Part shown: positions 34,816-43,659 of the stretch, in pieces
How the letters are laid out: each line of letters begins with the position of its first letter
Position numbering within the stretch: the first letter of the stretch is position 1
From: Caulobacter sp.
Lineage (GTDB): Bacteria > Pseudomonadota > Alphaproteobacteria > Caulobacterales > Caulobacteraceae
Assembly (NCBI GenBank): GCA_019636175.1
Contig: JAHBYC010000010.1
Coordinates: 19,737-83,736 of the forward strand
Length of the DNA: 64,000 nucleotides
Reading direction: 5' to 3'
Position numbers and translations under genes: made by a program
Notes under the pieces: generated by a model
Seen by the model: the letters and a program-made list of their open reading frames with translations, nothing else
Database searches by the model: none
Told to the model about the DNA's origin: nothing

Positions 34816-36030
34816 TCAGGCGCTTCGGCGGACGGCCTTCGACACGCGCCAGGCCATGAACAGGGCTGGTAGACACAGCCCCGCCGCCACGGCGAAGGGC
34901 GCGCTGATACTGACCTTGGTGAACAGCGGCGCCGCCGCCAGCGGGCCGATAATCCGGGCCAGGGCGCCGGCGGCGGAATTGAGCCCCAGCATCTCCCCCT
35001 GGCGTTCCGGCGAGGAGGACTTGGACAGGATGGCCCCGATGTTGGGGAAGGCCAGCGACTGCCCGAGCGCGACGGTGATCATGCCCAACACGGCCAGCTG
35101 CCAGAATCCGCCGACCAGCGGCTGAAAGGCGAAGCCGATGAAGATCAGCACCAGTCCCAGCATCAAGGTCGCCGGCTCGCCGAGTCTCCGCGCCAGCGGT
35201 CCGGTCAGCAGACCCTGGGCAAAAGCGGCCGTCAGGCCGATGCCAAGGAAGCAGAAGCCGATCTCCTTGGGGCCCCAGTGAAAGCTGGCCTTGGCCCAGA
35301 GGCCGAAGGTCGCCTCCATGCCGGCGAACCCGGCGATGGCGATCAGCGAGACCAGCAGAACGCGCCAAATCACCGGATGGGCCATGGCGTCGTTCAGGCC
35401 GGCGAAACGGCCGCGGCGGGGGGCGTCGGAATGGCCGTGGCGGGTCTCCCGGACGAACAGGGCCACGCCCAGGCCGGCGGTGATCGCCAGCCCGGCGGCC
35501 AGGAACAGGGGCGGCCGGAATCCGGCAAGTCCCAGCGACTCATTGGCCAGCGACCCGCCGATCCAGGGGCCGGTCACAAAACCCAGGCTGAAGGCCGCGC
35601 CCATCATGCCCAGGCGTCCGGCGCGCTTTTCCGGCGGGGTGACGTCGGCGATATAGCCCTGGATGGTCGAGAGGTTGCCGGTCAGCATGCCGCCGCAAAA
35701 CCGGATGGCGAAAGCCACGAGCAGGCTGGGGGCGAAGGCCAGCGCCAGATAGGTGGCGGCGTTTCCGAAGATTGTCAGCATCAGCACCGGCCGCCGGCCG
35801 ATGCGGTCAGACAGCTTGCCCCATAGCGGTTCGGCGAAGAAGTTGCCCAGGCTGTAGGCCGAAAACAGCACGAACACCTGCCAGGCCGGCGCGCCGAAGC
35901 TGCTGGCGTAGAAGGGCAGCAGGGGAATGATCACGCCGAAACCGGCGATGTTGATGAACACCACGGCCAGCAGGATGTAGAGAGCCCGGTCGTTGGCGGC
36001 GGGCGGCGAGGGAGCGGTGGTGTCCGACAT
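34816..36030 (-). CDS. MFS efflux transporter (TetA-like)
   Basis: A 404-residue inner-membrane protein with about 12 hydrophobic segments. The MFS motif A between helices 2 and 3 reads GKLSDRIGRRPVL, and the motif-C-like segment is GMMGAAFSLGFVTGPWIGG. This is the drug:H+ antiporter (TetA/Bcr) group. It ends about 10 bases from the convergent CnrX-like gene. Substrate is unknown. Confidence 0.88.
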   Translation of the reverse strand: MSDTTAPSPPAANDRALYILLAVVFINIAGFGVIIPLLPFYASSFGAPAWQVFVLFSAYSLGNFFAEPLWGKLSDRIGRRPVLMLTIFGNAATYLALAFAPSLLVAFAIRFCGGMLTGNLSTIQGYIADVTPPEKRAGRLGMMGAAFSLGFVTGPWIGGSLANESLGLAGFRPPLFLAAGLAITAGLGVALFVRETRHGHSDAPRRGRFAGLNDAMAHPVIWRVLLVSLIAIAGFAGMEATFGLWAKASFHWGPKEIGFCFLGIGLTAAFAQGLLTGPLARRLGEPATLMLGLVLIFIGFAFQPLVGGFWQLAVLGMITVALGQSLAFPNIGAILSKSSSPERQGEMLGLNSAAGALARIIGPLAAAPLFTKVSISAPFAVAAGLCLPALFMAWRVSKAVRRSA

Positions 36031-36086
36031 GAGCCTTCAGCCTCTAAGGCGCCGCCAGACCGGCGGCAACCGGGCCCGTCTGGCCG

Positions 36087-38024
36087 TCAGTCCGGCGGAT
36101 TGTATTTCTTGAGAAAGGCGATCACCGCATCGAGCATCTGGACCCGGGTCGGCGCCCGCGACAGCCAGTGATCCTCATCCTGGAGCGAGACCAGTTCAAC
36201 GGGCTTTCCGGCCTTGTTCAGGGCGTCGTACATCACCTTGCTCTGGTCATAGAGGACCACGGTGTCGTCGCTGCCGTGGACCAGCAGGATCGGAATCGTC
36301 ACCCGGTCGACAAAGGTGATCGGCGAAATGGTCGACAGATCGGGGTCCTTGCGGCCCTCGACGCCCATAAACTGCGACCAGTACCGAAGGCCGATAGTCT
36401 CCCGCCGGCCGTCCGACTTGAAGCGGGCGGTCATGAACAGGGTCAGGTCGGAGAGGCCTGCGATGGAGGCGGCGCAGCGATAGACGCCCGGGTCCATCGT
36501 CGCCCCCGCCAGGGCGGCGTAACCGCCGTAGCTGGCGCCGACGATACAGACCCTTGCAGGATCGATGGTCCCCTGGGCGGCCAGATAGCGCACGCCGTCA
36601 GACAGGTCCGTCTGCATCTTGCGGCCCCACTCGCCATAGCCCGCCGTCAGAAAGTCGTCGCCAAATCCGTCAGAGCCGCGGAAATTGACCTGAAGCACCG
36701 CATAGCCCCTGTTGGCGATCGCCTGGGCCCACCAGTCGAAACCGGGTGTATCGCGGGAGGCCGGGCCGCCATGAGGCAGGACGACCAGCGGCAGCTTCTT
36801 GCCGGCCGCGTCCCGGGGCAATGTCAGGTAGCCGTTGAGTTCCAGGCCGTCGGCGGCCTTGTAGTGGACAGGGCGAACTTCGCTGATGTCGGCCGGCTCC
36901 AGCTCCGGATAGAGCACGCCCAAGGGGTCGGCCCGCTTGCGATCCAGATCGGCCAGGGCATAGGACGGCCCCACGGTCGGGTTATCGATCCGCACCACCA
37001 TCTGGCGGCGGCTGTCCGACCAGGAGGCCAGTTGCGGCGCCTGTCCGGGATAGGCCTTGACCACCGCGGCCCAGGCGGCCTGGGCCTTGGGGTCGAAGAA
37101 GTTGTACCGGTAGTCATCGCCCTTGAGGCTCGCCGTGCCGATCAGCGCACCCGTCACCGGATCGCGGATCAGCCTGTCATAGTTGGGAAGGACAACGTTG
37201 CGCGGCGCGCCGCCGTCCGCCGGATACTCCCGGGCCCTGACGCCGTCGCCCTCATCGTCGTTCAGCACGAACAGCACCGACTGGCCGTCCTTGCCCAAGC
37301 CCGCGAGATACGGCGGGTCGAGCGGCGCATTGCCGCTGTCGGCTGTCTCCCAGGACGATCCCTTGCGAATTTTCAGCGTCCAGTCGCCTGAAACCGGGTC
37401 ATATTCACTTTCGGCAAGCGGTGCGCCGTCCGGTCCGATCACCCAATCGTCGGTGAACTTGAATCCCCGGGCATGCACCTTGGTTCGGCCATCGCGCAGC
37501 CGGACGCTGAACAGGCTGTTTCGGCCCTTGAATTCATCGAAGAAGTGCACCCCCTCGACGATCACCATGACCTCGCCATCGATGATGCGCACCTGCGGCT
37601 TGCCGATGATCACATTCATCGCCGGCGTGGCGTGTTCCATGAGGCCGAACTGCTTGCGCTTCTTCAGGTCATAGACCGTCGCCAGGGCGTATTCCCGGGC
37701 CGGGCCTTCAATCTCCTCGAGATTGACCCGCTGCGAGGTGGTGATCAGCAGATAGTCTGAGGTCGCCCATTGAAGGTCGCGCACCTTCTGGTCGCCGGCC
37801 TTCAGCGTGCCGACCAGTTCGCCATCGGCGACCGACTTCAGCAGGACCAGGCGATCCTCATTGTTGGTGACGACGTAGGCGATGATCTTCCCGTCCGGGG
37901 AAATCTTCGCCTCTTCAATCAGCGGCAGGCGTCCATAGGCCTGCACAGGAGCGGCAGTCGCCGCCGGCGCCGCCAGCAGAAACACCGCGCACAGCACAAA
38001 CCAGAATTTCGCAAGTCCCGACAT
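36087..38024 (-). CDS. S9-family (prolyl oligopeptidase-like) exported peptidase
   Basis: A 645-residue protein from ATG 38024, with a G-rich ribosome binding site just upstream and a signal peptide (MSGLAKFWFVLCAVFLLAAPAATA). The N-terminal half is a beta-propeller-like region; the C-terminal half is an alpha/beta hydrolase with the nucleophile in GASYGGYAAL, Asp in HGSDDTVV and His in DEDHWLS. This is the S9C/acylaminoacyl-peptidase type common in Caulobacter and Sphingomonas. It should cleave short peptides in the periplasm. Confidence 0.9.
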   Translation of the reverse strand: MSGLAKFWFVLCAVFLLAAPAATAAPVQAYGRLPLIEEAKISPDGKIIAYVVTNNEDRLVLLKSVADGELVGTLKAGDQKVRDLQWATSDYLLITTSQRVNLEEIEGPAREYALATVYDLKKRKQFGLMEHATPAMNVIIGKPQVRIIDGEVMVIVEGVHFFDEFKGRNSLFSVRLRDGRTKVHARGFKFTDDWVIGPDGAPLAESEYDPVSGDWTLKIRKGSSWETADSGNAPLDPPYLAGLGKDGQSVLFVLNDDEGDGVRAREYPADGGAPRNVVLPNYDRLIRDPVTGALIGTASLKGDDYRYNFFDPKAQAAWAAVVKAYPGQAPQLASWSDSRRQMVVRIDNPTVGPSYALADLDRKRADPLGVLYPELEPADISEVRPVHYKAADGLELNGYLTLPRDAAGKKLPLVVLPHGGPASRDTPGFDWWAQAIANRGYAVLQVNFRGSDGFGDDFLTAGYGEWGRKMQTDLSDGVRYLAAQGTIDPARVCIVGASYGGYAALAGATMDPGVYRCAASIAGLSDLTLFMTARFKSDGRRETIGLRYWSQFMGVEGRKDPDLSTISPITFVDRVTIPILLVHGSDDTVVLYDQSKVMYDALNKAGKPVELVSLQDEDHWLSRAPTRVQMLDAVIAFLKKYNPPD

Positions 38025-38111
38025 TACGCCCCCCGACACCAAACTGATGGTTGTCCTTCGGGGAGATTAGATTCGGGCGCGGGAATTTGAAACGGCCATC
38101 ACCAACGAAAA

Positions 38112-38135
38112 ACGCCCCGGCCTGGACCGGGGCGT
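38112..38135 (-). terminator. Intrinsic terminator of infC
   Basis: ACGCCCCGG (38112-38120) and CCGGGGCGT (38127-38135) form a perfect 9-bp stem with a 6-base loop. Read on the minus strand, the stem is followed by TTTTCG, the arrangement expected for a terminator 26 bases past the infC stop. It may also act in the plus direction, but the plus side lacks a U tract. Confidence 0.85.
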
Positions 38136-38161
38136 CTGTTCTGGTGACGGTGATCGATGAC

Positions 38162-38695
38162 CTAGCGGGGGGCCAGGATCATGATCATCTGCCGGCCTTC
38201 CATCTTGGGCTCGTGCTCGACCTTGGCCACCTCGTCGAAGTCGACCTTGACCTTGTTGAGCAGCTTCATGCCCAGTTCCGGGTGAGCCATTTCGCGGCCG
38301 CGGAATCGCAGGGTCACCTTGACCTTGTCGCCGTCCTCGAAGAACCGGAACATCGACTTGGCCTTCACGTCGTAGTCGTGAATGTCGATGTTGGGCCGCA
38401 GTTTGATTTCCTTGAGCTCGACGATCTTCTGCCGCTTGCGGGCCTCGTTCTTTTTCTTCTGCTCCTGGAACTTGAACTTGCCGTAGTCCAGGATCTTGCA
38501 GACGGGCGGATTGGCGTTGGGCACGATCTCCACGAGATCCAGCCCCGCTTCCTCGGCCGCCTCGAGGGCGGCGGAGATGGGCATCTCGCCCTGCTTCTCG
38601 CCATTCTGATCGATCAGAAGTACACGGGGAACGCGGATGTCTTCATTCATGCGCGGCCCGTCTTTCACGGGCGGCGTATTGTTGGGGCGGCGAAT
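38162..38695 (-). CDS. infC: Translation initiation factor IF-3
   Basis: A 177-residue factor that binds the 30S subunit and monitors start-codon choice. The N-terminal domain ([19 protein letters not shown]), the helical linker rich in Lys and Glu ([16 protein letters not shown]) and the C-terminal domain ([18 protein letters not shown]) are complete. I place the start at ATT 38695: a GGAG lies 8 bases upstream, the family N-terminus [13 protein letters not shown] is covered, and infC commonly starts at AUU. The in-frame ATG 38649 would remove 16 conserved residues. The gene stands alone, with rpmI-rplT not adjacent. Confidence 0.93.
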   Translation of the reverse strand: MRRPNNTPPVKDGPRMNEDIRVPRVLLIDQNGEKQGEMPISAALEAAEEAGLDLVEIVPNANPPVCKILDYGKFKFQEQKKKNEARKRQKIVELKEIKLRPNIDIHDYDVKAKSMFRFFEDGDKVKVTLRFRGREMAHPELGMKLLNKVKVDFDEVAKVEHEPKMEGRQMIMILAPR

Positions 38696-38720
38696 AGGCG
38701 GTGCTCCGAGGTCTGTTTGC

Positions 38721-38740
38721 AAAAAAAGGCGCGGCGCGCC
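38721..38740 (-). terminator. Terminator-like hairpin in the infC leader
   Basis: On the minus strand GGCGC-GCC-GCGCC (38740-38728) is followed by seven T residues (38727-38721). It lies 13 bases before the GGAG ribosome binding site of infC, inside the expected leader. It could attenuate infC, or it could end a transcript from farther upstream. Confidence 0.55.
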
Positions 38741-38764
38741 AAAGCGTTCCGTGTCCTCATACGA

Positions 38765-38793
38765 TATATGACCCCAGACGGCCTGCGCCGCAA
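38765..38793 (-). promoter_or_regulatory. Candidate infC promoter
   Basis: On the minus strand TTGCGG (38793-38788), a 17-base spacer and CATATA (38770-38765) resemble a housekeeping promoter. It would start transcription near 38757, about 60 bases before the ATT start codon and just before the terminator-like hairpin. Confidence 0.4.
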
Positions 38794-38971
38794 GGGACTG
38801 TCCGGCCGCGTCCCCGGACGCCGCGCGCCGCCGCGGCTTCACATGACCGAGAGCACCCGCCGTCAGTCGCCCCCGGGCGGAACGGCGAACCTCCCCATCG
38901 GGTTAAGGGCGTGAGGGCGGCGACGCCTCGTCGGCCCTCGCCTTGTAAACAGCGTTCGGGAGACAAACGTC

Positions 38972-39745
38972 ATGGCAAATCCCTTCAACAGAACCGTTCC
39001 GCGCGACTGGCGCGAAGAGCGCGGCTGGGGTGAAAGAAGCGGCGCGCGAGGCGCGTTCGGCGAGCCCCGCTACAGCGACCAGAGACGCGCGGGCTACAAC
39101 CCCGCCGGCCCCGCCCAGGGGTATTCTGACGGCGGCTACGGCGAACCGCGCAGCTGGGCGGATGTGGAACACGATCATCGCCGCCGCGTCGACTACGGCG
39201 ACGGCGGGCCGAACAGCCGGTTCGGCGCGCGACGCCCTGGCCCTTACGATCACGACGCCTATGACCCGGCCTACGGTCGCTATCAGGACGGTCCGGGTCG
39301 CCATGGCGCCTATGACGTCGACCGCGACTGGCAGATTCGTCATGGCCGCCGCTACGACCGCGCCGATGACGCCGTCGGCTTTGGCGATCCCAATCCCTAT
39401 GTGCAGTCGGCGACCGACGGGGAAACCCGCGGGCCCCACCGCGGCCGGGGGCCGAAGGACTATCGCCGGTCGGATGAACGCATCCGCGAGGACGTGAACG
39501 ACCGTCTCACCGACCACCACCATCTCGACGCCTCCAATATCGTTGTCGAGGTCAAGGATGGCGAGGTCACGCTCAACGGCCGGGTCGAACGGCGCGACGA
39601 CAAGCGTCGGGCCGAGGATTGCGCCGACCGGGCGGCGGGCGTGAGGCATGTGCAGAACAATCTGCGTGTCGACGAGGTCGATGGGTCGGGTCGGTTCGCG
39701 TCCTCGACCAGCGAGACGCCGACCGTTCGCCGCGGCGCCAACTGA
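38972..39745 (+). CDS. BON-domain protein with long disordered N-terminus
   Basis: A 257-residue protein without signal peptide. The first 155 residues are rich in Arg, Gly, Tyr, Asp and Pro (GGYGEPR, GPGRHGAYDVDRDWQ) and look disordered. The C-terminal part (DVNDRLTDHHHLDASNIVVE, VTLNGRVERRDDKRRAEDC, GVRHVQNNLRV) is a single BON domain, a fold seen in OsmY-like proteins that bind phospholipids or other envelope components. The gene is divergent from infC and faces a hairpin before the convergent glycosyltransferase gene. Cytoplasmic location is likely. Confidence 0.8.
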   Translation: MANPFNRTVPRDWREERGWGERSGARGAFGEPRYSDQRRAGYNPAGPAQGYSDGGYGEPRSWADVEHDHRRRVDYGDGGPNSRFGARRPGPYDHDAYDPAYGRYQDGPGRHGAYDVDRDWQIRHGRRYDRADDAVGFGDPNPYVQSATDGETRGPHRGRGPKDYRRSDERIREDVNDRLTDHHHLDASNIVVEVKDGEVTLNGRVERRDDKRRAEDCADRAAGVRHVQNNLRVDEVDGSGRFASSTSETPTVRRGAN

Positions 39746-39764
39746 TCTGGTGAAGGCCGCAAGG

Positions 39765-39792
39765 CCCGGGACCCGCCAGGCGTGGTCCCGGG
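39765..39792. terminator. Hairpin between convergent genes
   Basis: CCCGGGACC (39765-39773) pairs perfectly with GGTCCCGGG (39784-39792) across a 10-base loop in the 54-base gap between the convergent BON-domain and glycosyltransferase genes. There is no strong U tract, so termination in either direction is likely but not certain. Confidence 0.55.
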
Positions 39793-39799
39793 TTCTGGC

Positions 39800-40768
39800 C
39801 TAGCGGGGAAGCAGCGAGAAGCAGGCGCTGGCGACGGTGTCCACCGCCAGGGCGCTGAGCACCGGCGCATGCAGCACCGCGACATGGCCGCGCGGGCTGG
39901 CCAGGGCCGAGTCCGGTCCGCCGGCGAAAAGGGCCACGGTCGGCGCACCGGCCGCGGCGATCAGGTGAAGCGGGCCGGTGTCGTTGCCGACCGCCAGCAC
40001 GGCCCGGGCGCCCAGCAGGGCGATCTGGGCGAAATCGGTCCGCCCGGTCAGATCCCGCGCCCGCCCGACCGTCTTCTGGATGGTCCGGGCGAGGGCGCTG
40101 TCCTGCGGTCCGCCGATGATGACGATGTCGTAGCCCGCCGCGAACAGCCGTCCGGCCAGGTCGGAGAAGGCGGCGATCGGCCATCGCTTCTCCAGTGACT
40201 TTTCCTGTCCGCCCGGAGCCAGCAGGACGAAGGGCTTGGGCGCCTGGGCGCCCGGTGTGGGCCTCTGTTCCGGCGCCCGGCGCAAGATCCACGACAGGTC
40301 CGGCGGAGGCGCATCGCCTTCGGTGACTGGCGCATCCGGCCAGATTCCGGCGACGTGAAGCTGCTCCGCCTGGCGTTCGAGAAGATGCATCCTGTCCCGA
40401 TTGGGATTGCGATGGCGGAATTTGGCGCCCTTGGCCGGTCCCGACCACGGCGGCGGAAAGGGACGCAGCATCTGGAACAGCGAGTTGGTCGCCGAACTGC
40501 CCTGCAGGTCATAGACGCGCGCATATTTGGCCGCCTTGATCCGCTTGCGCAGAGCCAGCCAGTCGCCCGGCGTCTCCGGAGCCGCGCCGGTGTCCACGTC
40601 GTTCACATAGGGGCTGCTCCTGGCCAGCGCCTCGAAGGCGGGGATGGTCAGAAGGGTGATCCGGTCGCGCGGATGCGCCTGGCGGATGCGCCGCATGGCC
40701 GCCAGCGACAGGACAAATTCTCCAATGGTCCCGGCCTGGATGACCAGGATCTTCTCGTAATTGGCCAT
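39800..40768 (-). CDS. Glycosyltransferase family 9 (LPS heptosyltransferase-like)
   Basis: A 322-residue GT-B enzyme from ATG 40768 (MANYEKILVIQAGTIGEFVLS), overlapping the upstream gene by one base (TGATG). Conserved features include the N-terminal Rossmann segment, LLAPGGQEKSLEKRWP and NDTGPLHLIAAAGAPTVALF, the sugar-nucleotide site of heptosyltransferases. It probably adds a heptose-like sugar to the LPS core at the inner membrane. Cotranscribed with the GT4 gene. Confidence 0.87.
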   Translation of the reverse strand: MANYEKILVIQAGTIGEFVLSLAAMRRIRQAHPRDRITLLTIPAFEALARSSPYVNDVDTGAAPETPGDWLALRKRIKAAKYARVYDLQGSSATNSLFQMLRPFPPPWSGPAKGAKFRHRNPNRDRMHLLERQAEQLHVAGIWPDAPVTEGDAPPPDLSWILRRAPEQRPTPGAQAPKPFVLLAPGGQEKSLEKRWPIAAFSDLAGRLFAAGYDIVIIGGPQDSALARTIQKTVGRARDLTGRTDFAQIALLGARAVLAVGNDTGPLHLIAAAGAPTVALFAGGPDSALASPRGHVAVLHAPVLSALAVDTVASACFSLLPR

Positions 40769-41964
40769 CAGGCCCTGTCCTCCAGGACGCGAGCATAGAC
40801 CGCGAGAGTCGCTTCGCACATGGCTTCAACTGAATAGAGTTTTTTGGCGCGGGCCAGCCCGGCTTCGCCCATCGCGCGCCGGCGGGCGGCTGGGGTATCC
40901 ATCGCCGTCTCCAGGCCCTGGGCCCAGGCCTCATCGTCGCCCGGCGGCAGCCGCCAGCCGGTGCCGCCTTCGATCACGGTTTCCCGGGCGCCGCCATGAT
41001 CGGAGACCAGCACCGGCCGCCCCATGGCCTGGGGCTCGACGGCGGCGCGGCCGAACGATTCCGGCTGGGTCGAGGGCAGAAGGGCGAAATCGGCCAGCCG
41101 GTAGGCGGCCGGCATGTCATCGCAATGGCCGACCAGCCTGATCGCGTCAGTCAGTCCGGCCGCGCGAATCGCGTCCTCGACCTCCTGGCGATACTCGGTC
41201 CGGCCCTGATCGTCCCCGACGAACAGGATGAGGAAATCATCGCGCCCCTTCGCCTTCAGCCGGGCCGCGGCGGCGATGATCGTCAAATGTCCCTTGAGCC
41301 GGGTGATCCGCCCGCCCAGCACGAAGACCTTGCGGGAGTCGGGCGATGGCAGGTCCCATAGATCGCGCAGGGCCTGGATGCGGGACGGGGTCACCTTGCG
41401 AGGATCGAACCGCGCCAGATCGACGCCGCGCGGGATGGAGATCACCCGCGCCGGGTCAAGATCATGTTCGGCGACCACGTGATCGCGGGTGAAATCGCTG
41501 TTGGCGATAACCAGGTCGCCGCGGGTCATCACCGCATTGTACCAGCGCTTGAGGCCGGACCGGGCGTTGTAGATGCCGTGATAGGTGGCCACGAAGGGAA
41601 CGCCGGTGACATGCGCCGCCCACAGGGCGCTGAAGGCCGGCGCCCGGCTTCGGGCGTGAACCAGGCTGATCTTCTCGCGTCGGATCAGATCGACCAGCCG
41701 GGCTGCGTTCCCGAGCATCACCAGCGGGTTCTTCGACTGAACCGGCATTTGCGCCAGTCGGCCGCCGTCGGCTTCAAGGCGCGCCGTCATCCGTCCGCCC
41801 CGACTCGCCACGAAGGCGCGGCCGCCGGCGTGAACCACGGCCTGGGCGACGTCGATCACGGTCTGCTCGGCGCCGCCGGTCTCCATCTCCGGGATGACCT
41901 GCAACAGGGCGAAATCGGGAGGGAGGTCGGACAAGGGCGGCGGGACTTCCTTCAATCGGCTCAA
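40768..41964 (-). CDS. Glycosyltransferase family 4
   Basis: A 398-residue GT-B enzyme. The Rossmann N-domain holds QVIPEMETGGAEQTVIDVA, and the donor-binding domain holds GGRITRLKGH and the ExxxE motif in ESFGRAAVEPQAMG. The start at TTG 41964 is poorly supported by a ribosome binding site, and a nearby TTG four codons inside is an alternative. With the adjacent heptosyltransferase-like gene it probably builds LPS core or another cell-surface glycan. It has no membrane segment. Confidence 0.88.
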   Translation of the reverse strand: MSRLKEVPPPLSDLPPDFALLQVIPEMETGGAEQTVIDVAQAVVHAGGRAFVASRGGRMTARLEADGGRLAQMPVQSKNPLVMLGNAARLVDLIRREKISLVHARSRAPAFSALWAAHVTGVPFVATYHGIYNARSGLKRWYNAVMTRGDLVIANSDFTRDHVVAEHDLDPARVISIPRGVDLARFDPRKVTPSRIQALRDLWDLPSPDSRKVFVLGGRITRLKGHLTIIAAAARLKAKGRDDFLILFVGDDQGRTEYRQEVEDAIRAAGLTDAIRLVGHCDDMPAAYRLADFALLPSTQPESFGRAAVEPQAMGRPVLVSDHGGARETVIEGGTGWRLPPGDDEAWAQGLETAMDTPAARRRAMGEAGLARAKKLYSVEAMCEATLAVYARVLEDRA

Positions 41965-42008
41965 TGAGGCTAGGGGTGGGTAGATAGGTCAATTGGAGCA
42001 CGGGCGCC

Positions 42009-42752
42009 ATGTCGGAGACGAGCGGAAGACTGGATCGCGGCGACGGCGAGGCGGTCGCCTGGCGCAAGGTCGATGGCGCGGGCCCCACCGTGGTGTGGCT
42101 GGGCGGCTTCATGTCCGACATGGCCGGAACCAAGGCCGAGGCCCTGGCGCAATGGGCCCTGGCCCGGGGCCGCGGCTACGTCCGTTTCGATTATCTGGGC
42201 CACGGCGAATCGAGCGGCGAATTCCGCGCCGGGACCATCAGCCGCTGGCGGGAAGACGCGCTGGCGGTGATCGATCGCCTCACGGACGGGCCGTTGGTGC
42301 TGGTCGGCTCATCGATGGGCGGATGGATTTCCTGTCTCGTCGCCGCGGTGCGGCCCGAGCGCCTGGCGGGCATGGTCCTGATCGCGCCGGCGGCCGACTT
42401 CACCGAGAAACTGATGCTGCCGGGGTTTCCGCCGGAGGCCCACGAGGCCCTGGCCGCAACCGGCGAATGGCTGCGCCCGTCGCTCTACGACGAAGGCGGC
42501 TATCCGATCACCCGGACCCTGCTCGAGGACGGCGCGCGATGGTCGATCCTGCCCGGACCGGTTCCGGTCGAGGCGCCGGTGCGCATTCTGCAGGGGGGCG
42601 AGGACCCGGACGTGCCGTGGACCCACGCCCTGGAACTGGCCCACGCTCTCAGGAGCCGGGACGTCGTCTTCAGCCTGATCAAGGACGGCGACCACCGCCT
42701 GTCGCGGGACCAGGACATCGCCCTACTGCTGGCGGCGGTGGAGGAGCTTTGA
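42009..42752 (+). CDS. Alpha/beta hydrolase (thioesterase-like)
   Basis: A 247-residue hydrolase from ATG 42009. The nucleophile elbow is GSSMGGW, the oxyanion region VVWLGGFMSDM, the acid is in LQGGEDPDVPW and the His in DGDHRLS. The sequence resembles the ABHD10-like or palmitoyl-thioesterase-like group that is common in alphaproteobacteria. There is no signal peptide. It is divergent from the GT4 gene with a 44-base gap, so the promoters are compact or shared. Confidence 0.86.
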   Translation: MSETSGRLDRGDGEAVAWRKVDGAGPTVVWLGGFMSDMAGTKAEALAQWALARGRGYVRFDYLGHGESSGEFRAGTISRWREDALAVIDRLTDGPLVLVGSSMGGWISCLVAAVRPERLAGMVLIAPAADFTEKLMLPGFPPEAHEALAATGEWLRPSLYDEGGYPITRTLLEDGARWSILPGPVPVEAPVRILQGGEDPDVPWTHALELAHALRSRDVVFSLIKDGDHRLSRDQDIALLLAAVEEL

Positions 42753-42789
42753 GCGACGGCTGCCTGTCTAAGCCCGCAAACCCGAAGAC

Positions 42790-43659
42790 CTAGCCCCAGA
42801 AGGCCTTGATCCGCGCAGCTTCCGCAAGGCCCTGTGCGTGGCCGGCCCGGGCGATCTCGCCGCGTCGGGAGCCGTCCATCAGGTTGGGACCGAAGGCCTC
42901 GCCGCTGCCGGCGTCGGGGATGATCAGGGCCGCTTCGCCGCCGTTGGCCCGGACCTGGGCCAGTTCAGCCTCGAGCCCCGGCATCATGAAGGGGGCGAAG
43001 GCGGGCGGGGCGACGGCGACCAGCAGAACCTTGCCGTGGTCCTTCGCCAGATCGGCGTTGGTGCCCGACCGCATGCCGCCGTCGATGTAGCGGCGGCCAT
43101 CGATGGTGATCGGCGGGAAGATGGTCGGCACTGAACAGGAGGAAGCGACCGCCCGGATCAGAGGCGCGGCGGTGTCCGGCCCCCAGACCACCAGCTCGCC
43201 GTCGGCGGTGTCGACCGCCGTGCAGGCATAGCCGCCCGGCCAGGGGTGTTCGCCTTCGGCCAGCGGACCGAAGCCGGCGATGAAAACCTCCTCGCTGACG
43301 GTCTGGGCCTCGAGGGCCATCTTCGCCAGCTTCAGCCGGCCTTCGATGGCCAGGGGCTCGCCCGGCGGCTTGCTCATCATCACGCTCATCAGCGGCGTGA
43401 GGTCGGGCGCGGGGCGGGCCGGGCCGTCGCTCGGGCTCGCGGCCCTGATCTGTTCGGCGGCGGCGAACTCGGCATGCAGCATGGCGGCCGGGTTCCGGCT
43501 CATGGCCAGATGGGCGCCGACGAACGAGCCGGCCGAGGTGCCGAGAATCCAGTCGGCCCCGGAGACGTCCGCGCCACCCTCGGCCAGACCGGCCAGCAGG
43601 CCCGTTTCCCAGGCGATGCCCACCGGCCCGCCGCCGCCCAGAACCAGAGCCCTTGTCAT
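42790..43659 (-). CDS. Patatin-like phospholipase
   Basis: A 289-residue protein with the patatin features: Gly-rich oxyanion loop LGGGGPVGIAWETG, nucleophile in GTSAGS and the catalytic Asp in DGGMRSG. It has a Ser-Asp dyad instead of a triad. No signal peptide is present, so it should be cytoplasmic or secreted by a non-Sec route. Its ATG overlaps the stop of the preceding SDR gene (ATGA), so translation is coupled. Confidence 0.9.
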   Translation of the reverse strand: MTRALVLGGGGPVGIAWETGLLAGLAEGGADVSGADWILGTSAGSFVGAHLAMSRNPAAMLHAEFAAAEQIRAASPSDGPARPAPDLTPLMSVMMSKPPGEPLAIEGRLKLAKMALEAQTVSEEVFIAGFGPLAEGEHPWPGGYACTAVDTADGELVVWGPDTAAPLIRAVASSCSVPTIFPPITIDGRRYIDGGMRSGTNADLAKDHGKVLLVAVAPPAFAPFMMPGLEAELAQVRANGGEAALIIPDAGSGEAFGPNLMDGSRRGEIARAGHAQGLAEAARIKAFWG

